Assembly (NCBI RefSeq): GCF_047511655.1
Contig: NC_133403.1
Span: forward strand, 16,675,014-16,739,013
Origin: Castor canadensis
Taxonomy: Eukaryota; Chordata; Mammalia; Rodentia; Castoridae
Reading direction: 5' to 3'
Length of the DNA stretch: 64,000 nucleotides
Under the pieces are notes generated by a model. That model had not been told where the DNA came from. It saw only the letters and a program-made list of their open reading frames with translations, and ran no database searches. Shown piece by piece: positions 1 through 13,575 of the stretch. Every line of letters begins with the position of its first letter. Position 1 is the stretch's first letter. The translations under genes and the position numbers were made by a program.

Positions 1-1261
1 CTCACTATATGCTAGGAAATTTAAAGAGTTTTATCTCTGTTTAGTCCATGTCAAGAAGAAAGTTTGACACAAGTACTTCACTACATTAAAATTGAAAAAT
101 GAGGGGCACCCATTCTTGGGATCCCTCCTCAATTCTGGGAGCTCTACCTTCTCACTTTATACTTGTCTATTTCAATAAACTATTCAGCTTTATACTTAAA
201 GAAACTGCAAAATTATTTGTTATGTACCAGGCATGTTATAGGATTAAATAAAGTTACATAGTTTTATTTATCTTAGGGAAACAAACATCAACATTATTTG
301 TACTTGTTTGCTGTGAGATTAAAAAAATATATAACTGATTACTTAAGACCAATTTTACCATATTTGTGAGTCATAAAAAAATAGTAAAGAGGAAAAAAAT
401 TAAAATTCATATAGATCTCCAAGTTCTTAGCATCCTAACACTTTTGTGTATTTTCCATATTGTCTCTGTAAATTATATAAATCATATGTGCACAAATAAA
501 ATAATGTAAAGTGTAGCTTACATTGATGTCTTAAGGAAATATTTAATTGGCTATTGAAATTTAACATTCCCTGTATTAGTTCAACTTGTCACATTACAGT
601 AGAGATGTGACCAACTCTGTTTTATCAGGAAGGTGTTTGTCAAACAATACTCGATTTACAGACAGAAATGTTAGTCTCTTTCCTCTCATTTCCACCAACT
701 GCCAAATCACTTAATTTCTTTGAATCTTCTTCCCTGTCTATGAAATTGAGAAGGTGTTGCTTACTCGAAAGATGTGATTAGGTTGTAAGTTATCTCAGCG
801 AATGATGTCAAATTACAAATAAACAGCTAGATAACCAACTTGCACTCTTAGATATCATTTGAAATGAGTTCAATCCTAATCCCCAATAAACAATAAAAAT
901 GGATAACTTTACAATGATTAGGATCTTATCCATATTTATTATCTTTTACTTCATACGAATTGCTGGTTGCTTTAATTTTTATGACAAAAGCATTTTTGGT
1001 CAAAATTTTGACCTTGCCATTTTCAATAACTGCAGGTTTTTCATGATTTCAATTTCATTGATAGGACTTTCTATCAGACCAATATAAGTGCACAAGTCTA
1101 GAATCTATTCTATATCTCTAATTCCTTGGTTACAACTATTCTGGCCCAGAATAAACATTTCACTTAATACATAGGTTACATCCATCTTTGAATGTTGTTT
1201 ACCTTATTGGTGTTCTTTTGATTGATACAATTGTTCTGTTGCTTCTTACTGCAAAATATTT
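1..1261. other. AT-rich stretch, no gene seen
   Basis: I see no exon-like open frame with splice signals, no RNA gene and no clearly recognisable repeat. The sequence is AT-rich and probably intergenic or intronic. Confidence 0.5.
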
Positions 1262-1672
1262 TGTACTCTTTTCGGAGGCAGCAGTGGTATTTGAACTCAG
1301 GTCTTCACACTTGTTAGACACTCTGAATATAGGATCTCACTTTTAAACCAGGCCAGCCTGGACTGCAATCCTTCTATTTGGGCTTCTCACCATATCTGGG
1401 ATTACAGGCACATCCCACATACTCAATTTTTCTCCATTGTGATGGGGTGTCATGACCATCTCTATCCCCATGTTGGTAAAGAAGTGTAATCCTCCCAATT
1501 TGAGACACCTGTGGAGCTCGGTGTGACAGGCATATGCCACTATACTCAGTTGTTGTTTGAGATGGAGTCTTGCTAAATTTTTCTGGTGATAACCTCAATT
1601 TTGATCCTCCTGATCTCACTCCCCAAGTAACTAGGATTATATGCATGAGCCACTTATGCCTGGACTATTTTA
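1262..1672 (-). repeat. Clustered B1/ID-type SINEs, antisense
   Basis: Read on the minus strand this has B1-like phrases (forms of 'ggattacaggca', 'gccaggcctgg', 'tcctcctgatctca') and an ID-like 'gaactcaggtctt' segment. At least two partly decayed SINE units lie end to end. Boundaries are approximate. The open frames across it are by-products of the repeat. Confidence 0.7.
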
Positions 1673-2447
1673 CACTTTTAATTCTACAAACTCACTTTGG
1701 ACAGTGAGGTGATTCAAATTTATTCCTCATCCATCTAAACAGTCCAACAGGCCAAATGGGAATGGAAAATGTGTCACAGATATTTGAATTACTAATTCTA
1801 CTTAGCTTTTCTTTCCTTTTGAAAATCATTTTCCTATAATATGTGCTTTTCACTTTCCAATTTTTCACTTTCTATTTTATGCTTTATAATGTTTTTTATT
1901 TGAAGAATAAACTATCTCATGAAGCTTGACTTTTTTTATTATTCATTTACATGTCACAGTACACAGTGCCCAATACTATTAGATTATTTCATATCTAATT
2001 TTGAAAATTAAATTATGTGTACATCTGTATTCATTTTGCTTTTTCACATTCCTCTGGGAATCCTAGCATATTGTTTTACTTTGGTCCTATGGCCAACAAT
2101 GACAAATAACTCTTCTAAATTTCCCCTGGATTTCAAACATATATAATACAGAGTTACTTCTTCATCAGGAAAGGCATGTTTATTTTGGGGAAAATCTCTC
2201 AAAGTAGTGCCATATCTGGTCTGACAAAGTCTTCTCACTATCTACCTACTGTTAATTTTGGATAACATTGACTTCCAGAGGTGAATAATTATGAAGTACA
2301 TAAAAACTGTCTTTATATGTTCAGCAGAAAGAACTATGAGTTCATTTAACCACCCAATTTATTTGCTTTTCAAATAAATATACTTAAGAAAAAATTATTT
2401 TTAAGTAAAAGTTTAGGTAGTAATTATTATATAAAAGCATTGTTAAT

Positions 2448-2566
2448 TTCTTTTTGGGGAGGGAAGGGAGTGAGACAGGGTCTCTCTATTGCCCAGGTTG
2501 GCTTTGGATTCCTGCATTCATGCTAGGATTACAGTATGCATCCCCATGTATGGCTCCTTAATTTAA
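2448..2566 (-). repeat. B1-type SINE, antisense
   Basis: Contains the antisense B1 string 'gagacagggtctctctattgcccaggttggc' in diverged form, followed by 'ctaggattacagtatgcat'. This is the 7SL-derived half only, with no ID half seen. Confidence 0.7.
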
Positions 2567-2763
2567 TTTGCTTAAATTCTTATTTTGTTTTAATTAAAAC
2601 AACAATATATTAAGCTAGTAAATTAGTGAAAAAGCTTAAGTTATTTGTTACCTCACACTGTTTACACACAGACACTTCTATAAAGTTGGATTTTTGCTAG
2701 CCATAAGCTAGGAGTCAATCAGTAGTTTTATGTTCATTATTGCAAAAAAATTTATACTGTCCA

Positions 2764-2955
2764 AGCCAGGCATCAGTGGCTCACACCTGTAATCTTAGCT
2801 ACTCTGCAGAGATCAGGAGGATCATTGTATGATGCCAGCCCAGGATAAGTAGCTCCTGAGACCCTATCTCAAAAAAAAACCCAACCAACATTAAAAAGGG
2901 TTGGTGGAGTGGCTCAAGTTGTAGACCCTGAGTTCAAGTCCCAGTGCACTGATCT
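2764..2955 (+). repeat. B1+ID dimeric SINE
   Basis: A good example of this genome's composite SINE. The 7SL-like half ('gtggctcacacctgtaat') is followed by an A-rich joint and then an ID-like half ('ggctcaagttgtagaccctgagttcaagtccc'). It is the pattern I used to recognise the diverged copies elsewhere. Confidence 0.8.
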
Positions 2956-4339
2956 ACTATAAGAGAACAGACTGATGTACTGGGCAGTTAGTGCTTCAAC
3001 AGTAAACTAATAGATCAAAAGAAGAATGTTAACATTGCTTATACTGATTATTTTGGATTTAATCTGTATCTGAGTATTTTCTGAATTCCTTAGAAAAATT
3101 GCAAAACAATATCACTTGCAAATATCTATAGTCAATTCTTTAAGCATCCACTCCATGGTTTACATCGCAGGTCAGTGTTTGCACTCATGATATTCATTGA
3201 GACAGAAACAGAGATTTCCCAGCAGGTGTTGGAATGGATAGGCTATGAATAGAGAATTGAATAGTAAAATAAAATAGTGTCTTTCCATTGCTTTGCATAA
3301 AATTGCATACAACTTAAAAGACAACATGGAAACTTGAAGGGACAGATAAACTGATATTTAGTTCTACTCTATATTTAAATGAGAATTCAAAAGACGTAAT
3401 TTAAATTTAGTTTTATAATAATTCCCTTTATACTCCAGATAAAAAAGAGTAAGTATAATAGGAAAGATCCCTGTTTCTACAAAGCACTGGTTGTCTAGTA
3501 CTTCTACTGTAATAAGGCAGACCACAAGCAGAAAGAAAATGAATAACACATCAAACCAGACTTTTGTAAAAATATGCAAATATCATCATAAAAATATACA
3601 GCAGTACATAACTTAAGTTCCTACTCTATCTGCAGGTGGGGAGAAAATGCCATAATGAGATGATATCATTTAAGCAAAATCCTAGAAGACAAAAAAGAAG
3701 TACACATTCAAAGAGAAAGGGAACACATCAACCAGCTAGAGAAAATACACTACAAAACCCTTAAAGTATGACTGAGCATGCCATTTGCAAAAGAACGATT
3801 GAAAATCAGGGCAGGAATCCACACCTAGAGTGGAGGAGAACAATAGAAGAGGATGAAGAAATAGCTTGAGTCATTAGCAGATAGTGAAATCTGGTGATTC
3901 CAAGTTTTAGGAAACAACAAGGAGAGAAGGAGTTCACAAAGTCATTCAAGTAGAGAAACTAGGGAGAACAAAATTAAATCAAAAGATGAAGTATCATGAT
4001 GAGGTAATCGAAGAAAAATAAAAGTTGTTTACTTCTTGTGATGCAACTGAGAGTTCAAATGACATGAAAGAATAGAAATAGCAACTGGAATACATCTACA
4101 TATATATCTTCCTCCCACAGAGATTATTGACAAATGAAAGATATAAAAAGTAATAAATTCAAGTATGATATATTTGATAAATTGTAAGCATCTTTGTAAA
4201 TTCTACAATGTACCCTCACCCAGCACAATAAAGGAAAAAATAAATAAAATGAATAAGTAATAAAGATCAATCTGGATTTGAAAGTTTATTATGAAAAAAT
4301 AGATTAAAAACCTATGTGCTGAGAAAAGAGCTCAAGTGA
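2956..4339. other. AT-rich stretch, nothing recognised
   Basis: No supported gene or repeat. The longest open frame (minus strand, about 3364-3579) has no recognisable motif and no splice context. Confidence 0.4.
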
Positions 4340-4790
4340 CAGACAGCAAGGTTTAGATATTAGTCTGAACAAATACAACTAATTTTCAAAAGAGCATCAA
4401 GAAAACACACGTGGGAAGGATCCTTCTCTTCAATAAACTCTGATGGAAAAGTTGGATATACATATATGAAAGAATAAAACCAGATTCCTACTTTTCCCTA
4501 AATACAAAAAATCAACACAAAATGGATCAAACACTTAAATGTGAGACCTGAAGCCATAAAACTACTTGACATAAACATAGGGGAAATATTTCAATATATT
4601 GATGTGGGTAATGATTTTACATAAAACCCCGAAGCACAGGCAACAAAAGCAAAATCGGGCAAATAAGATTATGCCTAATAAGCATCTCCACAGTAAGGAA
4701 CACAACACCAACTAAGGATGTTACAACTAATATGTGTCAATTAAAAATAACTTTTCTAAGTGGAAGAAAATTTGCTGTCAATAATCAAGT
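4340..4790 (+). mobile_element. LINE-1 ORF2 3' fragment (decayed)
   Basis: The text follows the order of the C-terminal part of mammalian L1 ORF2: 'cttcaataaa', 'ggatataca', 'aaaatggatcaaacacttaaatg', 'gagacctgaagccataaaact', then 'aagcacaggcaacaaaagcaaaa'. Frameshifts and stops prevent any long reading frame. It has no 5' end, and I could not place a poly(A) tail. Confidence 0.75.
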
Positions 4791-6389
4791 AGATGGTACA
4801 AGACTGGCACCCAATAGTTTATAATTCAACAGAAATAATTGGGCCAAAGTTGCACCCCTATGTTGTGATACAAGTAGAGGATCAAAACTGTTAGTTATAG
4901 TGATGAATATGATTATTGTGGTGGTTGCTTTAACATGTAGTAATGTGAGAGTGGAGACCGGAACAGCAACAAATTTTCCGAATTATGTGTTACTAAGGCT
5001 TATAAGAGTCAGTATAAATATTTATTTAATACAAAATCTTAATTTTAAATTGACATTTATGTAATAAAAAATGAAACAAAAGTGACATATGAAAAGTGAG
5101 GTCAAGTGCTCTTTTTCCATGAATAGTTAATGATCCTGGTAATTTCTAAGCTTGGTTAATTCTTACAGATTTTTAAAAGTACTTTTTATTAAGTAATCAC
5201 AAGTTACATAGTTTAAAATTCAGTGGATTAGTCCCTTACCTCTTTCTGAAACAGCCAGCCTTACACAAATATTAAAATCTTTATGAGTAAAATTCTAAAC
5301 ACAAAGGCAAATAATTTCTTCAATAGTACTCAGTCACAAGCATAAATCCATGTTGTGTATGTAAAGAATATTGTTTCAGTTTGATACTGCTCATTTGTTG
5401 TTTGTTTTTTGTTTTGTTTATTTTGTTTTTTGGCTTCCTCCAATCAAGGAAGGCTCTTATTTACAAAAACATTATGAAGTAGCCCATCTAAGACATCAAG
5501 ATCTTTTGCCCAGATAATTGGATGAAGCAGTAGGAGAGGATGTATGTCCTGAGATATTCTGATGTATTTAAAAAAAAAAACAAAACAAAACTATGAGGTT
5601 GTGAATTTGAAGCTGATTACATGTAACTAGATTCATCATAGGGGAAGTTTTGCTGAGGGCACTAGACAGAGGATACTGAGAAGTAACACTGTTCCATCAG
5701 ATTACCTTTCATTATTAAGTGGAAAGTCTATTTAAACTACTCAAGTCCTTTTTGCTAATTTTAAATTTTGTATTAAATTGTGAAATTATCCAAAGAATGC
5801 TAGTTCTTCATTGTAACTATTTAGTGAAACGAAATATTCATAAGTTAATTTGAGTATGTCTAACAAATTATTCAGTTGAACCAACCCATAGAGAAGTCCA
5901 TGAATGCATGTTCTTAAAATACACGCATAGCATTTCAGAACTCACTTAAGGTCTTTGAAGACTCCATTGTCTGTGGCAAATAAAAATTGCAGAAATAATA
6001 ATACTTAATTTTTAAATAGTACCTGAAAGTTAACATAGGCTGGAATTAGTAATTAGTTTAAATCAGAATATTAAAAAAAGATGAGAGAGCAAGTGAATAT
6101 TAATTACATAATAGTCTGATGACATTATTGATTTTTCCTCTTCCAGATTCATTTCCACAATTTAACTTACTCCATCCTACATTGTTATTAGGATTCTGAA
6201 GGATTTTTTGTGGTGCTGCTGTTTTTTAATGAATATAAAACCCATATATGGACTCAGATCACGCTGTCATTTGTGATTAGATAAAATTTGGGTCTACTTA
6301 CCCTCCTGCATGCAGTGCATATTTTCAACAAATCTTCTAATCATATAGATATCTGAGATGTACTTTTCTTATACTTTATTTTTGTTATT
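4791..6389. other. AT-rich stretch, no gene seen
   Basis: Nothing supported beyond short T-rich runs near 5400-5440 and an A-rich run near 5570. Probably decayed repeats and intergenic sequence. Confidence 0.4.
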
Positions 6390-6770
6390 ATTATATAGGG
6401 GATCCATTGTGACATTAACAAAATTTCTTACAATAATTCATAGTTTAATTAACCCACTCCATCTTTCTCCTTTATCCCCCCTTCCCATTCTTGGAACAGT
6501 TTCAACAGGTATCATTTTTCTATTTACATACATGTGTACAGAATATTCCCACCATATTCACCCTCTGAGTCCCTTTCCTTATATGTTCCTCCTTCCCACG
6601 GGTACCTACCACCAGACATATTTTTATATTTCCCCATCTTATCTTTAACATTAGATGAGCATAAGACTTTTTGGAGCTTAGCAGAAGTCCACTTAGCTAT
6701 ACACAGATCACATAACTCCAGGACCCACGTCCCTACAGTAAAACAAGCAAATACTTAGTGTTGTGATTTT
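6390..6770 (-). mobile_element. LINE-1 3' UTR fragment, antisense
   Basis: A pyrimidine-rich '...catctttctcctttatccccccttcccattc' block with 'tacatacatgtgtaca' resembles the antisense 3' UTR phrases seen at about 19.9, 25.0 and 63.2 kb. The two overlapping open frames here are low-complexity by-products. Confidence 0.5.
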
Positions 6771-7799
6771 TCTGAGATTTGGGGCTATTTGTTGCAACAG
6801 TGAAAGTAGGTGTAAATGAAAACCTAAAAACAGTGCAGACAAAGAAGTGCTTCTACTGAGATGTTTGTCCAGAACTATATTTGATATATGTATAAAAGTC
6901 CAAAAATCCAGAGAAGAAAAATAGTCTGTGCCTAGAATTTGAAATATGTCCCTCAGTGTTAGGGAATAAGTGAACTTTGAAATTTTTTAAAAGTGAAGGC
7001 AGACATCTTGTTGATACACAAAAACAAACAGTGATCTAGCTTGTCACCAAGCAAAATATGTCATTGATATAAAATGTTTCTCTTTTCCATTTGGTGAGAT
7101 TGGGAAAATACTAGCCATTCATTTTTATAAGGATCAAATGGCCAATTTTCTTAAAACAGGGTGGGGTGAGAAAGATGTGTTGGCACGGAGCAGAGCACAC
7201 CACACGGGATTGGTGCTACACTGAGGGGGCGGGTGGAGGGGCGCCTTGGGGGATGCAGAGGCTGAAGTCAGGTGAGTCCTTATTTCAAGTCCTCTGCTTA
7301 CACTGTAGCTCTGTCAGTGTAGGATGCTGGCAGGTTTTGGGACTCAGCATCTCAGGGTAGGGAAAAGGAGGCAATCCTGGGGACTTGTTGAAGAAGTCAG
7401 TGCCATCCTCCACAGCTGCTTGCACCAACATTAGTCCTACTACAAAAACAAAGGCACAGAGCACATAAGAACGGATTTTCTACTCAGAACAACCATACCT
7501 ATGATCGCATAGTGTGCTTTTCCTTTCAGTACTTTTTTACCCACCCCCTAACTAGATCCAAGTTTTCTCTCTGTTTCTCTTCTAGATATTATTAACACAG
7601 CACAATGCAGATCTTATATACGGAGTTCAATTAAAATTCCAACTTTCTGTCATGAAAAATTTAAACATACATAAAAAGTTGAAGAGAACTTACAGTGACT
7701 GGCATTCCTTTATTCATCACCCAGTTCTGCCATTGTTTATCACATTAAGAAAATGCAAAATATTTTTATCAGTTTGGAAAAGTGTCAGATTTCCTTTGG
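6771..7799. other. Unique-looking stretch, no gene recognised
   Basis: A slightly GC-richer patch around 7165-7360 contains an open frame without recognisable motifs. I see no splice-site pair or promoter evidence supporting it. Confidence 0.4.
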
Positions 7800-8056
7800 G
7801 GGGATTGTTTGGTTGGGTGGATTTACCTGGTGGTGGCAGGTATGGAACTCAGGGCCTTGCCCATGTTAGGGGTTTGAACTCAGGGCTTGCCAATTGAGCC
7901 ACAACTCCAGTCCATTTTGCTCTGGTTATTTTGGAGATGGGGTCTCTCAAACTGTTTGTTGGGGCTGACCTCAAATCTCTGGCTTCTCCATCTTAGTCTC
8001 CAAAGAAGCTATGCATATAGGTGGGGGCCACATGCTCCTGGTTGCACCTAACTTCT
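7800..8056 (-). repeat. B1+ID dimeric SINE, antisense
   Basis: Antisense ID half ('gaactcagggccttgcccatg', 'ttgagccacaactccagtcc') followed by the antisense B1 half ('ggagatggggtctct', 'ggctgacctcaaat'). Confidence 0.8.
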
Positions 8057-8967
8057 TAATGTCTTTTAGCTTACATGTGCTGAGACAGTAGAGACACCAC
8101 AAACCAGGAAAGTTTGGGAACCTCTCTTATTTTTTCAGACAGTAAACTACTTGCCTTCTGAAGCCTTATAATATCAGAATCCTAGAATTCCTCATGACCC
8201 AGTCTCTCAAATCTCAGAAAAATGTCCAGGACAGATGGAGTCTCAGCCGTGCACTGCCCACCTGCTTGCCAGCTGAGGGAGTCTGGAAAGCAAACTGCCC
8301 TGCCCTGGGTTTTATATCAAACCCTACTCCTCTGGAGCATGACACACTGAGCCAAAGTATCCAAGGACATCTTCTGTAGAGGGACTAGATCAGAGCCTGT
8401 GTTTTAGGTCAGTACCTCCCTATCTCATGATATTACATTCCCAGGTTTCATGGCTATATTTTGACAACTACAAAAGAGAAGTGGGAGAGAACTATGCTGG
8501 TCCAAGGCCCCTAAAAGACCATCTGGCACAACCTAATATTCATCCAGCTCTATTTCTATTTGGTTGCTCCAGAGATGAATCTCACCCAAGTTTGACTGTC
8601 CAGATTTCTTTGGCTTTTTTGCTAGCCATTGTTTCTAACCACAGTCTCACACTGACCACCCAACAGCTGGTCAAAGCTCTCCAAAGCTCCTGGTTGAGGC
8701 TGGAGGCACCCAGACTGTGCCCATCTCATACATGCTCCTCTCAAGATCTGTACAGAGTGACCTGGAAACACAGATGGGTCCTCTTATACAGCACTCAAGT
8801 TCACCAGCAAGAGCAGAAGCCTCAGAGTCCTTGCATAGACAGAGCATATCTATTATTAGTTCATCAAATGTCCCAGCCCCATATGAAAGCTCTGACCTCC
8901 TGACTTTGGATATCAGTATGCTGTATATTTTTTGGAGCACTGGTAATTATAAAAACAAAATTAGTTG
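8057..8967. other. Unique-looking stretch with uninformative open frames
   Basis: Open frames of up to 158 codons overlap on both strands between 8427 and 8940, but none shows a recognisable domain. Overlap on both strands argues against coding. I assign no gene. Confidence 0.35.
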
Positions 8968-9310
8968 TCTTTTTTGTTTGTTTGTTTTTGACATTTCTGG
9001 GGTTTTAATTTAGGGCTTTGCACTTGCAAACCAGGAGCTTTACTTCTTGTGCCACACCTCTAGTTTATTTGCTCTGGTTTATTTTGTAGATGTGGGAGGG
9101 TGTCAAGAACTATGTGCCTAGGCTGGGCTCAAGTCATGATCCTCCTGATCTCTGCCTCCCAAGTAGCTATGTCTGAGTTTGTTTGTTTGCTTTCTGATGG
9201 CGCTGAGATTCGAACTCATGGCCTCTTGCTTGCTGGGCAGGTATTCTTATGCTTGAGTCACTCCCCTAGCCCCCAGATAGCTAGGATTACAGGTATGAGG
9301 CAGGTATGCA
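8968..9310 (-). repeat. Two antisense SINE units in tandem
   Basis: An antisense ID+B1 dimer (about 8990-9175) is followed by another ID half ('gagattcgaactcatggcctcttg') and a short B1 remnant ('aggattacaggtatgagg'). The later unit appears inserted into the earlier one. Confidence 0.7.
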
Positions 9311-9684
9311 CTGCAAGTGTCATTGTCCACCTTGTTCTTCATATCTCCAGAATGTACCAGAGCCTGTTACATAGTGTTGATAAACGTTCATGAATGAATT
9401 AAATTGTTTGCTTTTAAGTGTTCCTCTAGTACTTCTTCAGTCTTTCTCTCCCCTTTCCCCCGCCTTTCATTTTTTCTTTCTTTCCCAGCCACTATGACTG
9501 TAGCATGCCAGCATCACCCATAGACCTCGCAGAGATCTTCAGCCTGCCATACCTCATACTTTCATACTTATAACATTCTGAAAGCACAACGTTAGCCTCT
9601 CTGCTTCTGTCATGATTGAGCCATGGTTTTCCTAAAATTGTGGCTCCCAAGAGGTTAATTCACTAAGACTCCATTTCAACTAAT

Positions 9685-10790
9685 GGCTAGGCACAGTGGC
9701 ATGCATCTGTCCTTTCCAGCTACATAGGGAAACACAAATAGAAAGATAGAGGTCCAGGCTGACCTGGGCAAAAAGGAAAAAGTGAGAACCTATCTCAAAT
9801 ACTAACTAAAGAAGGATGGATCCTGGCACTAGTGGCTCACACCTATAATCCTAGCTACTCAGAAGACAGAGATCAGGAGAATCACAGTTCATAGCCTGCC
9901 CAAGCAAATAGTTCTTGAGATGCTATTGTGAAAAAAACCATTACAAAAAAGTGTTGGTGGGTTAACTCAAGTTGTATTCCCTGAGTTCAAGCTGGAGGGT
10001 GGGCTCAAATCATAGATCAACTGCATAGAAAGTGCCACAGCTACATCAGGTTCAAATTCTGGTACCACCAATCAAAATTAAAAACAAACAAACAAACTAA
10101 AAAATACCTAACTAATCATAAAGAACTGGTGTGTCTCACATAGTAGAATACCTGCCAAGCAAGTGCAAGACCTGAATTCAACCTCCAGTAGTGCCAAAAG
10201 CCCATAAAGTAAGACCTTTAAGGGCAGCTTCAGGAGGGAGAAATAAGAGGATTGTGATTTGAGGTCAGTCTGGGCAATAGTTAGTGAGACATTGTCTCAA
10301 TAACAAGCTCTAAGCCAGGTGCTAGTGACTTACACCTGTAATCCTAGCTACTTGAGAGGAGAATTGCAGTTCCAGGCCAGTCTGGACAAAAAAGTTTGAA
10401 AGCCCTAACCTCAATGAATGGTAGCATATACCTGTTACCACATGGATGGTAAGAACCTTCAAAGAGAAGGATGTTGGTTCAGGCTGGCCTGAGGAAAAAT
10501 GTATGACCATTTTTACAAAGCAAAAAAGGCTGGAGGTAGAGTACATGCCTAGCAAGCAAGAAGTCAAACTCCAGTTCAAAAACAACAAGCTGGATGTGGA
10601 TGGCACATGCCTGTGGTCTCAGCTTCTCAGGTGGCAGAAGATCACAGCTGGCCTGAGCAAAAATATGAGACCTTTTCTGAGAAACAAATGAAAGCAAAAA
10701 AGAAACCAGAACCTGGCTCAAATTGTAGAGATCTGAAGTTTAATCTCTAATATGGCTGAAAAAGCAAAACAGTATTAAAACAAGCAAACA
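9685..10790 (+). repeat. Cluster of sense-strand SINE copies
   Basis: At least four sense-strand copies lie nose to tail: about 9685-9812, 9828-10098, 10120-10250 and 10310-10790. Each shows 'gtggctcacacctataatcctagctact'-like or 'gagttcaa' phrases and an A-rich tail. Open frames of up to 94 codons inside are repeat by-products. Individual boundaries are uncertain. Confidence 0.7.
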
Positions 10791-10924
10791 AAAAACTCTA
10801 AGACCTCTAGACCAGCAGAGCACAAGGCTAACAGAATAAGAAGCACACATTTTGCCCATGGATCACCAAGAGTAATAGCAAGTGGTAGAGTTTCCATTTC
10901 ACTCCTTTGAGTCTAGGCATGCTT

Positions 10925-10992
10925 TGAAATGTGAACCTCCTGATCTCTGCCTCCTGAGTAGCTAGGATTACAGGCATGAGGCGCTGGTGCAC
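10925..10992 (-). repeat. B1 fragment, antisense
   Basis: Short block with 'cctcctgatctctgcctcctgagtagctaggattacaggcatgag' type wording, that is, the distal B1 half only. Confidence 0.7.
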
Positions 10993-12379
10993 AGCTCTGT
11001 CTAAATTTTCAAAAGACCATTCCAGTATTGAAGATGGTGAGAGGTGTGGGGGGATGGCCCAAATAAATTATACACGTATCAGTAAATTTAAAAATGATAA
11101 AATAAAATTAAAACAAATAAATAAAATGACAGTAAAAAATAAAACTAGTTCAAAAAAGAAATGGTGAGGAGTATGTAAGATGGTGAATCCATGACCCTGG
11201 GCCATTGCCACATTCATTAGCAGGAAAGGGAGGTCCTCAACCAGAAGGTATGTCAAGAGAATAAATAAGGCACTGTGTAAATCCACAGATGATAGATTGG
11301 GCAGAAGCGGTGTCTATAGGGAAGTCAAATGTGTATGCAGAGGAAGTGTCTATTTCAGTAAGAACTAATTACTGCCCCTTCATTGTCAACCTGCCACCAA
11401 GCAGCTGTCAGATCAGCCTAAGGAATGGTGCTTTTTCAAGGTTTCAATGCTGGTCTCTCACCCTGTCAATATGGACACTCAAACAGTGCCTATAGGCATG
11501 TTGACTTTGGTTGACTTTGCTGCTGAGCCATCCCCGCCACCTTGGCCACTTTGTTCATGAGCCTATGGTCCTGATGAAAGAGACTGAGTGGTATTCCCAC
11601 AAATGATCATCTTATCTACTTGATTGTTGAAATCCTTCACATTGTGATGGACACACTTTGGTGGACATTTGTATAGGATACAAATACTTTTATGCTTTTT
11701 ACCAATTCCATGAGGTGGGTACACTTACCTATTCCCTTGATGTCTTTGTCATCAATTTCCTAACTAGGTTCCTTCCAAGGCCTTGACCTGTGTTGCCACA
11801 TTTGTGTTGTAGTTGGGTCACTTCCAGGATGAGACTCCAGGTTAACTTTGTAGCAGTCACTGAGTGTTCATCAGTTCGAACAAATGTCTTTCCACCAATA
11901 TCTATTCCTTTGCAATCACCAGTTTAGATTAAAAACAAAAACGGAGAGCATAACTTAGCCAAGTTGACACATAACTCAACCATCATTAATTATGATGGGT
12001 ATTACCACCTGAGTATCCATTTACACAAAAGTCCTTACATAAATTAAGACAGATGCACTATACTTCATAGAGTGAATGAGGTAGGTTTATATGTACTGGC
12101 CTGGAAAGACCTCCACCTCCACTTAGTACAAGAGCAAGAATAGGAACAATGCATACAATACAAGTCAACTTAAATAAAGAAATGAGAACTTATATGTACA
12201 CATACTTACAGATATAGAGATATAGATGTATTGACAAAAACCAGAAGCAAATATATTTGTTAACTGTGATTACCCCTGGTGAGAGATCAATGGGATTGAG
12301 AGGGCTCTGGTGTTTTCCTCTGTATTCTTATGGATTGCAAGAGTATTTGATCACAAGTGTTTAATACTCATAAACTGAG
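10993..12379. other. No gene recognised
   Basis: Nothing supportable. Around 11950-11990 the phrase 'caagttgacacataactcaac' resembles the edge of an ancient mammalian interspersed repeat, but the match is too short to name. Confidence 0.35.
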
Positions 12380-12462
12380 AATAGTGAGAAAGAGAAGGAG
12401 TATAGGAGAGAGAGAAAGAAAGAGAGAGAGAGAAGGGGGGAGAGAGAGAGAGAGAGAGATGG
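12380..12462. repeat. GA-rich microsatellite
   Basis: Imperfect (GA)n with GAAA interruptions, densest at 12402-12460. Likely length-variable. Confidence 0.9.
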
Positions 12463-13384
12463 GAAAATGAGAATTGGCTGTGTTGGTCATCATCAGGAAC
12501 AGTACATGAAAGATGTCCCTTGCCTAGTTATATGTGCTGGCAGCAGACCTGCTTCTGAAATTATTCTGGAAATTTGGAGACCACACTTAGAGGAGTGAGG
12601 TCTTTCTGTGTAGGGCTGATCTTTAGAAAGAGCAGCTGTTGCTAGGGTTTCTGACAGTGAGCCAGCATCTTCTAGTAAGAGAAGACACTGTTCCCAGCAG
12701 TTGGTCAGAAAGAGGATGCCACTAGCCTCTCTTTGTCCCCTTTTCTTGGGGCTGGACACAAAGGGGTAGAAGTGTACTGGGTAGTGGGGCTAATTTTGGG
12801 GTCACTTCACTGAAGATAGCCCCAGAACCAGGGTTCTAAGGGAGAAAGTATGAGCTGAAGGTGAGAACACTGCCATAAAAATCAGATTAGCTGAGTTTAG
12901 ACAATCTGGGGACTTGTTTTCCTTTCCCTTTCTCAGAATAAAGTTGGAGAATTCCAGTTTGTAGTCCTGGCTGGAATTCTGTAGGAAACCAGAGACTAGA
13001 GTGGAGGAATATTAACCTCTTGTGGCCCACAAGAAGGTGGCAGTGGTTATATTTTATTTATTTTTAAAAGCATCATTGCCTTGTTGAACTGTACAGGACT
13101 GGAAGTTTGTAGAGTGGGTAAGCCTGCTGGAAGTGGTAGCCAGAGAATCTAGGTGGTGGTAAAGGGGCCCATCAGGGAATCAGAGCTTGAGCATCCATGT
13201 ACAGAACTATGTAGATAGGGATGGATGTAGTGAATAAATGGATGTGTTGCCAGAAAGCTGGTTCCCTGGCCTCAATGCCAATTCAAAAATAAGGTGACTA
13301 GGGTTTCAACAAAAAGGAAATGAGGTTAATTATTCATCAGACAAAGAGGAGGACAGGGAGAGTCAAAGTTCTGACTTTCCCTTG
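12463..13384. other. No gene recognised
   Basis: Unique-looking sequence without a supported exon or named repeat. Confidence 0.4.
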
Positions 13385-13575
13385 ACCTGGGCAATGGTTG
13401 CTCATGTCTGTAATCCTAGCTATTCAGGAGGCAGAGATCAGGAGGATCACAGTTTGAATCCATCCCAGGTAAATAGTTCTCAAAAGAAATCAATATAAAA
13501 CAGGGCTGGTCAAGTGTCTTAAGTGCTAGAAAATCGGGCTAGCAAGTCTGAGATTCCAGTGTCACCAAAAAAAAT
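13385..13575 (+). repeat. B1+ID dimeric SINE
   Basis: 'ggcaatggttgctcatgtctgtaatcctagctattcaggaggcagagatcagg' wording, then an A-rich joint and an ID-like half ending 'gattccagtgtcacc' with an A/T tail. Confidence 0.8.

Noticed and set aside
8427-8903. 158-codon open frame
   Set aside because: No recognisable motif, and it overlaps open frames on the other strand and in another frame. It is most likely chance.
11280-11930. Possible antisense endogenous-retrovirus internal fragment
   Set aside because: Some phrases felt familiar but I could not place them in any order typical of a known element, so I left it unnamed.
12402-12460. GA tract as a regulatory (GAGA-type) element
   Set aside because: It is an ordinary microsatellite with no associated promoter or gene.
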